NCBI GenBank assembly: GCA_900765705.1
Contig: CAAFSR010000293.1
Location: forward strand, 1-8,843
Length of the DNA: 8,843 nt
Direction of reading: 5' to 3'
DNA from: an uncultured Faecalibacterium sp.
GTDB lineage: Bacteria > Bacillota > Clostridia > Oscillospirales > Ruminococcaceae
The translations under genes were made by a program, and so were the position numbers. Positions 1 through 5,721 of the stretch are shown in pieces (positions within the stretch are counted from its first letter, which is position 1; each line of letters begins with the position of its first letter). The notes under the pieces were generated by a model. That model saw only the letters and a program-made list of their open reading frames with translations, searched no databases and was not told where the DNA came from.

Positions 1-1095
1 GGCGGCAACCACACGGACCATCAGGGCGGCTACGGTCTTGCGGCGGCGGTCACGCTGGATCTGGTGGCAGTGGCTGCCCGCAATACGGATGGCTATGTGC
101 GGGTCAAGTCCCGGGGCTTCAACAAGCTGGATGTCATCGATCTGGCCACTGCAGAACCACAGGAAGGGGAGAGTACCCACTCTGCCAGCCTGATCCGGGG
201 CATTGCCGAGGGCTTCCGCGCGATGGGCAAGCAGATCGGCGGTTTTGATGCCTATACCGCCAGCGATGTGCTGCGCGGCTCCGGGCTGTCCAGTTCGGCG
301 GCCTTTGAGATGGGTATGGCCTCCATCTGGAACGAGGAACACAGCACCGGGCTGACCCCGGCGGAGCTGGCCGGTATCTGCCAGTATGCTGAAAATACCT
401 ATTTCGGAAAACCCAGCGGCCTGCTGGATCAACTTACCAGCGCTGTGGGCGGCATCATCTTTGCGGATTTTGCCCACCCACGCACTCCAAAGATCGAAAA
501 GCTCCACGCCGATGGCCTGCTGCCGGAGGGGATGTTCCTTTGCGTCACGGATACCCGGAGCAGCCACAGCGAGCTGGCCGGAGAGTTTGCAGCCATCCGG
601 CAGGAGATGGAGCGGGTAGCCGCCTGCTTTGGCAAGCCGCTGCTGGGTCAGGTGCAGGAGGCAGCCTTCTGGGCAACACTGCCTGCCTTGCGCAGCCGCT
701 GCTCAGACCGCGCGGTGCTGCGCGCGATCCATTATTTTGAAGAGAACGCCCGCACGCTGGCGCAGCGGGATGCACTTTACGCAAAGCAGTTTGCTGCCTT
801 TGCAAGGCTGGTGCGGCAAAGCGGACAAGCCTCCTTTGCGCTGTGCCAGAACGTGTATTGTACAACGGATGTGCGGCATCAGGGGCTTTCGGTGGCGCTG
901 GCCCTGAGCCAGAGCATTCTGGAGGGCACCGAGGGCGCGTGGCGGATGCAGGGCGGCGGTTTTGCAGGCACCATTCAGGCCTATGTGCCCGGACGGCTGC
1001 TGCAGCGGTATCACAATGCCATGGAACAGGTGTTCGGGCCGGGCAGCTGCTATGTGCTGCGCCTGCGGGAGCAGGGCGCTGTCCGGGTGATCTGA
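1..1095 (+). CDS. galK: Galactokinase (GHMP kinase family), 5' end cut off by window edge
   Basis: This would phosphorylate galactose at C1 with ATP in the cytoplasm, the first committed step of the Leloir pathway. The frame is open from base 1, so the N-terminus lies outside the window; 364 codons remain of a family usually near 390-430 residues. All three GHMP/galactokinase motifs are visible: the sugar-binding motif at the very start (GGNHTDHQGG, bases 1-30), the phosphate-binding motif GSGLSSSAAFE (277-309), and a C-terminal GGGFAG (952-969). The catalytic Asp is probably in LLDQ (codon 427-429). Two departures from the textbook enzyme are seen: the first motif has Asn where classical galactokinases have Glu (GEHTDY), and the third reads GGGFAG rather than GGGFGG. 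Such variants occur in clostridial proteins annotated as galactokinase, but sugar specificity is not proven. The gene ends at TGA 1093-1095, just before a terminator. Confidence 0.86.
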   Translation, partial: GGNHTDHQGGYGLAAAVTLDLVAVAARNTDGYVRVKSRGFNKLDVIDLATAEPQEGESTHSASLIRGIAEGFRAMGKQIGGFDAYTASDVLRGSGLSSSAAFEMGMASIWNEEHSTGLTPAELAGICQYAENTYFGKPSGLLDQLTSAVGGIIFADFAHPRTPKIEKLHADGLLPEGMFLCVTDTRSSHSELAGEFAAIRQEMERVAACFGKPLLGQVQEAAFWATLPALRSRCSDRAVLRAIHYFEENARTLAQRDALYAKQFAAFARLVRQSGQASFALCQNVYCTTDVRHQGLSVALALSQSILEGTEGAWRMQGGGFAGTIQAYVPGRLLQRYHNAMEQVFGPGSCYVLRLREQGAVRVI

Positions 1096-1102
1096 ATATA
1101 AC

Positions 1103-1149
1103 AAAAAAGCCGTGCACTACCGGAATGCTCCGGGGGTGCACGGTTTTTT
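1103..1149. terminator. Two-way intrinsic terminator between galactokinase and the convergent small gene
   Basis: Arms CCGTGCAC (1110-1117) and GTGCACGG (1136-1143) pair perfectly, and an inner CGGA/TCCG can extend the stem. Six A's precede it and six T's follow it, so it can end transcription from both sides: the galactokinase on the plus strand and the small double-glycine gene on the minus strand. Confidence 0.85.
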
Positions 1150-1164
1150 AGGAATTACTGTTAC

Positions 1165-1521
1165 TTACAGAGAAAAGAGCTGGGGCAGAGAGTTTTCGAC
1201 CGGGCGGTCATCTTTCTGCCGGGTGTTGTCCAGATACAGGGCGGTAGCGGACGCAGTCTCACGCGTGATGCCGAGAAAACGAGAGATCTGCTGATAAAGA
1301 CTGATACCGGTCTGCACACCCGCCTTGATCATGCGGAAGAGCAACATGGGCACAAAGGTGAAGGAGAACGAGATCAGTCCGCTGCCCCAGAAGAAATCAC
1401 TGAGGTGCAAATTGTCAAAAAAGCTGCCGACGGCGTTGCCGAATTCGCTGCCGCCAAAGGCAGTACGCTGCTCCTCGGGGGAGAGTGCTGCATAGGAAGA
1501 AGGCAGCTGAAGCTTTTTCAT
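1165..1521 (-). CDS. Small hydrophobic peptide with diverged double-glycine leader (118 aa)
   Basis: I do not recognise a named family for the body of this protein. The start is ATG at 1521, served by GAAAGGAG (1533-1540) at 11 nt; an in-frame GTG at 1533 overlaps that ribosome binding site and is rejected. Residues 1-24 look like a double-glycine export leader: LQLPSSYAALSPEEQ followed by a run ending in Gly23-Gly24. They match the neighbouring upstream gene at LQLP, the Tyr, the following Leu, the EE pair and the GG. The presumed mature part is 94 residues, with one hydrophobic segment at about 43-65 and a polar, charged tail (KDDRPVEN at 103-110). No cysteines are present. By analogy with bacteriocin-type precursors, a peptidase-containing ABC exporter would cut after GG. 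It lacks the EMTY element of the partner leader, so it could be a diverged partner or immunity-like protein. No own promoter is seen; it probably depends on readthrough from the upstream gene. Confidence 0.62.
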   Translation of the reverse strand: MKKLQLPSSYAALSPEEQRTAFGGSEFGNAVGSFFDNLHLSDFFWGSGLISFSFTFVPMLLFRMIKAGVQTGISLYQQISRFLGITRETASATALYLDNTRQKDDRPVENSLPQLFSL

Positions 1522-1550
1522 AAAGGATGACACTCCTTTCAGGATCGATC

Positions 1551-1586
1551 ATCGCAATTTACAGGAGCGTGCCTGTAAATTGCGAT
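1551..1586. repeat. Perfect 15-bp inverted repeat between the two double-glycine genes
   Basis: ATCGCAATTTACAGG (1551-1565) and its exact complement CCTGTAAATTGCGAT (1572-1586) flank a 6-base loop. On the minus strand the stem ends only about 10 nt before the ribosome binding site of the downstream gene. It has no T-run on either side, so it is not an ordinary terminator. An RNA stabilising or processing hairpin, or a protein-binding operator, would both fit. A GATCGATC palindrome (1543-1550) lies between hairpin and ribosome binding site. Confidence 0.85.
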
Positions 1587-1591
1587 ATATG

Positions 1592-1627
1592 GCTTGCGGA
1601 TGCCATTTGGGCATTAAAAACGCAAGC
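1592..1627. repeat. Second hairpin downstream of the MAM-like gene
   Basis: Outer arms GCTTGCG (1592-1598) and CGCAAGC (1621-1627) enclose an inner stem ATGCC (1600-1604) / GGCAT (1610-1614), with an asymmetric internal loop of A's. It begins 13 bases beyond the stop of the upstream peptide gene and lies 5 bases from the perfect inverted repeat, making one structured block of about 77 bases. No T-run follows it on the minus strand. Confidence 0.6.
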
Positions 1628-1639
1628 TGCTGTAAACAT

Positions 1640-2098
1640 TTAGCACAGAGCTACCAGTGTGGGCAGGCAATTCTGCTGCTCAGCGGATTCCGGAGCAGTC
1701 TGCTGCTGGTCGTTGCCGCCCTTGATGGCACCGATCAGGTTCTTGACAGAAAGATAGAAACTGCGTGCCTGAGCATAGACGTAATAGCCGCCCAGACCAG
1801 CCAGACCGATAGTGGCTACCTTGCTCCAGCCGTTCAGCTTGCCCCAGTAATGTGCAAGGGCATCACCAACGCCCAGACCATCGTTCAGGGCATTCTGCAT
1901 ACCGGAGACTGCGCTTTGGACCGTATAGCGACCCAACAGGCCCAGAAAGTTCACGGTAACGTTCATGCCAAAGATCAGGACCTGCTCCGGCGTGATGTTG
2001 ACAGAAAAGGCACCGCCCTCGGTATAGGTCATCTCCTCGGCAGGGAGCACGGAATAACCGGCAGGCAGCTGCAGCGGACGCTGATATGTATGATCCAT
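1640..2098 (-). CDS. MAM-like hydrophobic peptide with double-glycine leader (152 aa)
   Basis: The start is ATG at 2098, with AAAGGAG (2108-2114) 9 nt upstream; the open frame runs further upstream but has no comparable site. The first 29 residues form a leader: LQLPAGYSVLPAEEMTY, then TEGG, with cleavage expected after Gly29. From memory, F. prausnitzii MAM (microbial anti-inflammatory molecule) begins with the closely similar MPANYSVIAENEMTYVNGG, so this is probably a relative. The presumed mature part (123 residues) has a hydrophobic segment at about 40-55 and a Gly/Ala/Tyr-rich one at about 94-116 (ATIGLAGLGGYYVYA), then a Gln-rich tail. The only two cysteines are Cys144 and the last residue, Cys152, which could pair. 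It is the first gene of a likely two-gene unit behind a good promoter. The leader family is well supported; export, processing and any host activity are inference. Confidence 0.7.
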   Translation of the reverse strand: MDHTYQRPLQLPAGYSVLPAEEMTYTEGGAFSVNITPEQVLIFGMNVTVNFLGLLGRYTVQSAVSGMQNALNDGLGVGDALAHYWGKLNGWSKVATIGLAGLGGYYVYAQARSFYLSVKNLIGAIKGGNDQQQTAPESAEQQNCLPTLVALC

Positions 2099-2122
2099 GA
2101 TGGAAAACTCCTTTCGTACACA

Positions 2123-2143
2123 GAACTCCCCAAGGGGCAGTTC
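2123..2143. repeat. Inverted repeat in the 5' leader of the MAM-like gene
   Basis: GAACTCCCC (2123-2131) and GGGGCAGTTC (2134-2143) are complementary except for one bulged C, separated by AA. It sits between the predicted transcription start (about 2150) and the ribosome binding site (2108-2114). It could be an operator or a short mRNA hairpin; no regulator is identified. Confidence 0.45.
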
Positions 2144-2156
2144 ATCTAGTAACTGA

Positions 2157-2185
2157 ATTGTAGCATATCTGCACAAAAATGACAA
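2157..2185 (-). promoter_or_regulatory. Sigma-A promoter of the MAM-like gene
   Basis: On the minus strand the -35 box TTGTCA (2180-2185) is separated by exactly 17 bp from the -10 box TACAAT (2157-2162), which is preceded by TGC, giving an extended -10. Transcription would start near 2150, leaving a leader of about 50 nt. Confidence 0.72.
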
Positions 2186-2348
2186 GAGAGCGCGGGTTTA
2201 AATGTCATGATACATTTGTGAATATATTGTGACGAAAATTTATGAAAATGACCTCGATACGATATATTCAAAAAAAACACCAGCTTTTTTCATGGCGAAA
2301 AAATGTTGTAACAGAAATTTGCGCCGTATGCCCGAAATATGCAAAACA
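2186..2348. other. A+T-rich gap with no supported gene
   Basis: This stretch lies between the malQ terminator and the MAM-like gene promoter. It is markedly A+T-rich with A and T runs (for example 2271-2290), which may act as upstream promoter DNA. Short plus-strand frames here have no convincing ribosome binding site or protein-like composition. Confidence 0.5.
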
Positions 2349-2409
2349 AAGGCATCTGCCATACCCGCTGTGCTGCGCAGAACACAGCGGCGGGTACGGC
2401 AGATGCCTT
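2341..2409 (-). terminator. Terminator of the sugar-utilisation operon, after malQ
   Basis: GGCATCTGCC (2351-2360) pairs with GGCAGATGCC (2398-2407), extended by AA/TT outside and by TACCCGC/GCGGGTA and TGTG/CACA inside. Read on the minus strand, the stem is followed by TTTGTTTT, as expected for an intrinsic terminator about 30-90 bases after the malQ stop. Confidence 0.85.
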
Positions 2410-2440
2410 ATAGTTTTACAGATGCAATAGAGGAAAAGCC

Positions 2441-3913
2441 TCAGCGCACTTCCGGCACGCGTTCATACAGGGCAGTCAGGTCAGCAATGTGTCCGGCCAG
2501 CGTCGGGGACAGAGGCTGTGCCAGCCGCCAGCGCCAGTTTGTGCCCTGCGTGCTGGGGGTGTTGATGCGGGCCTCGCTGCCCAGACCCAGCCAGTCTGCC
2601 AGCGGGATGATGGCCGTATCCGAAACGCTGGCAAGGCAGGCGCAGATCATACCTTCGGTCAGGGTGTCCGGCGTACAGCGCAGATACCGGCAGGCGTAGG
2701 CCACATCCTCGGCGCTGGCGTTGCTGCGCCAGCCCTCGGTGGTCACGTTGTCATGGGTGCCGGTGTACACTACGCTGTTGCGGGGGTAGGTGTGGGGCAG
2801 GTAGTTGCCCGACTCCCGGCTGTCGAAGGCGAACTGCATGATCTTCATGCCGGGGTAGCCACTCTCGGCCAGCATTGCCTTTACCTCCGGGGTCAAAAAG
2901 CCCAGATCCTCGGCAATGATGCTGCCGCTGCCCAGCGCCTGCTGCATGGCGTGAATAAAGTCTCGGTCCGGGCCTTTTTCCCAGTGGCCGCCCGCAGCCG
3001 TTGTGCTTCCGGCGGGGATGGAGTAGTAGCTCTCAAAGCCGCGGAAGTGGTCGATGCGCACCACATCGTAGATGGAGGTGGCGTGCTTCATGCGCTGCTT
3101 CCACCAGTCAAAGCCGGTGGCCTTGTGGGCAGGCCAGTCGTACAGAGGGTTACCCCACAGCTGGCCGTCTGCCGCAAAAGCGTCCGGCGGGCAGCCGGCC
3201 ACATGGGTCAGGTGCATCTGTCCGTCGGTCTGGAACAGCTGCGGGTGGGCCCACAGGTCGCTGGAATCCGGGCTGACGTAGATGGGGATATCGCCCACCA
3301 GTTGGATACCCTTGCGGTTGGCGTAGGCCTTCAGCGCGTTCCACTGGGTGTAGAAGAAGAACTGCACCGCCTTGTGGTAGCAGATCTGGTCGGCCAGCCG
3401 TGCTTTTGCGGCGGCAACGGCCTCCGGCTCGCGGCAACGCAGCGCGTCCGGCCAGTCGGTAAGGCCCGCTTGCCCTTGCTCGGCCTTCACGGCCATAAAC
3501 AGGGCGTAGTCCTCCAGCCAGAAGCTCTGCGCCGTGCAGAAGGCCTCGTAAGCGGGGGAGGGGGCTGCCAGCAGCCGGTCGGCGGCCTTCTTCAGCAACA
3601 CCGGGCACCGGCTGTACAGCGCGCCGTAGTCGATGGCGTCCACCGGCTGCGCGGCAGGAATCTCCTCAGCGGTCAGATATCCATCCGCTGCCAGCAGCCG
3701 GAAATCGATAAAGTAGGGGTTTCCGGCAAAGGCGGAAAAACTCTGGTAAGGGCTATCGCCGTAGCCGGTGGGGCCGATGGGCAGGATCTGCCAATAGGTC
3801 TGCTTTGCTTCGGCCAGAAAATCAATAAAAGCGGTCGCCTCGCTGCCCAGCGTGCCGATGCCAAAGGGCCCCGGCAGGCTGAACACCGGCATCAGAATAC
3901 CGCTTGCACGCAT
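2441..3913 (-). CDS. malQ: 4-alpha-glucanotransferase (amylomaltase, GH77)
   Basis: This cytoplasmic enzyme transfers 1,4-alpha-glucan segments between maltodextrins, releasing glucose and making longer chains. The 490 residues match the usual bacterial length of about 500. The N-terminal region has family hallmarks (SLPGPFGIGTLG and WQILPIGPTGYGDSPYQ). The catalytic triad is visible: nucleophile Asp288 in VRIDHFRGFE, acid/base Glu335 in IIAEDLG, and Asp388 in YTGTHDN. These positions sit close to those of the Thermus aquaticus enzyme (293, 340, 395). The start is ATG at 3913, 8 nt after AAGGAGG (3922-3928); the GTG at 3922 overlaps that site and is rejected. The stop codon of the preceding permease gene is part of this same ribosome binding site (TAAGGAGG), so translation is probably coupled. 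It is the last gene of the operon. Confidence 0.96.
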   Translation of the reverse strand: MRASGILMPVFSLPGPFGIGTLGSEATAFIDFLAEAKQTYWQILPIGPTGYGDSPYQSFSAFAGNPYFIDFRLLAADGYLTAEEIPAAQPVDAIDYGALYSRCPVLLKKAADRLLAAPSPAYEAFCTAQSFWLEDYALFMAVKAEQGQAGLTDWPDALRCREPEAVAAAKARLADQICYHKAVQFFFYTQWNALKAYANRKGIQLVGDIPIYVSPDSSDLWAHPQLFQTDGQMHLTHVAGCPPDAFAADGQLWGNPLYDWPAHKATGFDWWKQRMKHATSIYDVVRIDHFRGFESYYSIPAGSTTAAGGHWEKGPDRDFIHAMQQALGSGSIIAEDLGFLTPEVKAMLAESGYPGMKIMQFAFDSRESGNYLPHTYPRNSVVYTGTHDNVTTEGWRSNASAEDVAYACRYLRCTPDTLTEGMICACLASVSDTAIIPLADWLGLGSEARINTPSTQGTNWRWRLAQPLSPTLAGHIADLTALYERVPEVR

Positions 3914-3926
3914 AACGTGCACCTCC

Positions 3927-4769
3927 TTAGCCCTTTACAGCGCCGGCCACGACACCCTCGATGATGTACTTCTGGCAGGTCATGTAGAGGATGATGATGG
4001 GGATAATGGCAATGATGATGCAGGCCATCATGGGGGCCAGCTCCACGCGGCCGTAGCCGCCGCGGAAATACTGGATGGCCATGGGGATGGTGCGGTACTT
4101 TTTGATATCCAGCACCAGCGTGGGCAGCAGGTAGTCGTTCCACACCCACATGGTCTCCAGAATAGCGGTGGAGATCATGGTAGGCTTCAGGATGGGGAAC
4201 ACGACCTTGAAGAAGATCTGGATGGGGTTACAGCCATCGATCATGGCAGCTTCCTCGATCTCGATGGGCACGCTCTTCATAAAGCCGGTGAACATGAACA
4301 CGGCCAGACCGGCACCAAAGCCCAGATAGATGATGCAGATGTTCCACGGGGTGTTCAGCTTCAGCCGGTCAGCAGTCTTGGACAGGGTGAACATGACCAT
4401 CTGGAAGGGGACGACCATGGAGAACACGATCAGCAGGTTCATGAACTTGCTCAGCTTGTTGTTCACGCGGGTCAGGTACCAGCCGGTCATGGAGCAGCAC
4501 AGCAGGATCAGGAACACACTGGTAATGGTGATCAGAAGGCTGTAACCCATGCTGGAGAGAAAGTTCATCTTGGTCACGCCGTAAACGTAGTTGCGCAGGC
4601 CGGCAAAGGTTTCGGCGGTGGGCAGACGGAACACCGTAGAGGTGGTAAAGCTGCCCTCGGTTTTTAAGCTGTTCAGCAGGATCAGCACAATGGGGTAGAC
4701 CCACAGCAGGCAGAGGATGCACATTACAACAATAAGCACGACATCCCAAATTCTTTTCTGTTTCGACAT
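3927..4769 (-). CDS. CUT1 sugar ABC transporter permease, MalG type
   Basis: This is the second membrane subunit of a binding-protein-dependent oligosaccharide importer in the cytoplasmic membrane. The 280 residues are typical of MalG-like permeases. The start (MSKQKRIWDVVLIVV) is ATG 4769, with AAGGAGG (4780-4786) 10 nt upstream. After the first hydrophobic helix comes a proline-containing segment (WVYPIVLILLNSLK), as usual for the family, then about five further membrane segments. The cytoplasmic EAA loop that docks on the ATPase is clear: EEAAMIDGCNPIQIFFKVVF, with EAA at 173-175. The C-terminus (MTCQKYIIEGVVAGAVKG) is the conserved MalG-type ending. The start overlaps the stop of the preceding permease by one base (TAATG), indicating translational coupling and paired synthesis. 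The substrate is inferred from malQ just downstream. Confidence 0.92.
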   Translation of the reverse strand: MSKQKRIWDVVLIVVMCILCLLWVYPIVLILLNSLKTEGSFTTSTVFRLPTAETFAGLRNYVYGVTKMNFLSSMGYSLLITITSVFLILLCCSMTGWYLTRVNNKLSKFMNLLIVFSMVVPFQMVMFTLSKTADRLKLNTPWNICIIYLGFGAGLAVFMFTGFMKSVPIEIEEAAMIDGCNPIQIFFKVVFPILKPTMISTAILETMWVWNDYLLPTLVLDIKKYRTIPMAIQYFRGGYGRVELAPMMACIIIAIIPIIILYMTCQKYIIEGVVAGAVKG

Positions 4770-5620
4770 TACTGCTGCACCTCCTTGGAGCGGGTAAAGT
4801 GGAGCTGGATCAGCGAGATGACCACCACGATCAGGAAGAACACCACAGCCTTTGCCTGACCGATGCCCTTCCACTGCGCACCGGAACGGCCGTAGAAGGT
4901 ATTGTAGATATTCAGAGCCAGCATTTCACTGGCGTTGGCGGGCTCGCCTGCGGTCAGAGCCACATTCTGGTCGAACAGCTTAAAGCTGTTGGTCAGGGTC
5001 AGGAAGGTGCAGATGGTCACACTGGGCATGACCATGGGGATCTTGATCTTGAACAGGATCTCGCGGTCGTTCGCACCGTCGATCTTGGCTGCCTCGATCA
5101 GGTCACCGGGCACGCTCTGCAGACCTGCCACATAGATGATCATCATATAACCGATCTGCTGCCAGCACATCAGGATGACCAGACCGACAAAACCGGCCTT
5201 GGCATCCAGTGCCAGCAGGGGCTTCTGCAGGTTTGCCAGCACACCGTTGAGCAGGATCTGCCAGATGTAGCCCAGCAGAATGCCGCCGATCAGGTTGGGC
5301 ATAAAGTACACGGTACGGAACAGGTTGGTGCCCCGGATGCCGCGGGTCAGCACCAGCGCAATGGCAAAGGCGCATACGTTGATGAGCACGGTGCTCACCA
5401 CGGTAAAGACCGCAGTAAAGCCGAAGGCGTGCAGGAAGGTAGCATCCTGAAATACCGAGATGTAGTTCTGGATGCCCACAAAGGTGGTTTTGGAAACAGT
5501 GGTAAACCGCTGGAAGGACAGATAAGTGCCCCAGATAAAGGGCCAGACAAAGCCGATGATAAAGGCAACCAGTGTAGGCAGCACAAATACCGGCCAGTAT
5601 TTACTGATGGCTTTTTGCAT
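4769..5620 (-). CDS. CUT1 sugar ABC transporter permease, MalF type
   Basis: This is the first membrane subunit of the importer, pairing with the MalG-type protein. The 283 residues and about six membrane segments fit the short Gram-positive MalF/MsmF type, which lacks the large periplasmic loop of the E. coli protein. The EAA loop reads LIEAAKIDGANDREILFKI (EAA at 176-178). The start (MQKAISKYWPVFVLP) is ATG 5620, with AGGAGG (5627-5632) 6 nt upstream. A longer TTG start at 5650 would fall in the T-run of the preceding terminator and is rejected. Most transcription arriving here must read through the hairpin just upstream. No ATPase gene accompanies it. Confidence 0.92.
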   Translation of the reverse strand: MQKAISKYWPVFVLPTLVAFIIGFVWPFIWGTYLSFQRFTTVSKTTFVGIQNYISVFQDATFLHAFGFTAVFTVVSTVLINVCAFAIALVLTRGIRGTNLFRTVYFMPNLIGGILLGYIWQILLNGVLANLQKPLLALDAKAGFVGLVILMCWQQIGYMMIIYVAGLQSVPGDLIEAAKIDGANDREILFKIKIPMVMPSVTICTFLTLTNSFKLFDQNVALTAGEPANASEMLALNIYNTFYGRSGAQWKGIGQAKAVVFFLIVVVISLIQLHFTRSKEVQQ

Positions 5621-5646
5621 GATATACCTCCTGAGGAAGCAGTTGG

Positions 5647-5686
5647 ACAAAAAAGAAAAGAGGCGGGCGAACTTTTCGCCCGCCTC
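5647..5686 (-). terminator. Intrinsic terminator between binding protein and permease genes
   Basis: A perfect 12-bp G+C-rich stem, GAGGCGGGCGAA (5660-5671) with TTCGCCCGCCTC (5675-5686) and a 3-base loop, is followed on the minus strand by TTTTCTTTTTT. It lies after the binding-protein stop and before the permease ribosome binding site. No promoter is recognised after it, so it probably works as a partial terminator that lowers permease mRNA relative to binding-protein mRNA. Confidence 0.9.
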
Positions 5687-5721
5687 CTACTTCAGTTCTT
5701 AGGAAGATCCCCGGTCAGGGC

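Noticed and set aside
1580..2149. 189-codon plus-strand frame opposite the MAM-like gene
   Set aside because: No ribosome binding site or promoter is seen, and the minus-strand gene has a strong ribosome binding site, a promoter and a recognisable leader.
2229..2699. 156-codon plus-strand frame entering the 3' end of malQ
   Set aside because: It reads through the terminator hairpin and antisense to malQ, with no protein-like pattern.
2489..3964. 491-codon open frame on the plus strand opposite malQ
   Set aside because: It mirrors the full length of malQ, whose catalytic residues are all present on the other strand. The plus-strand product resembles nothing.
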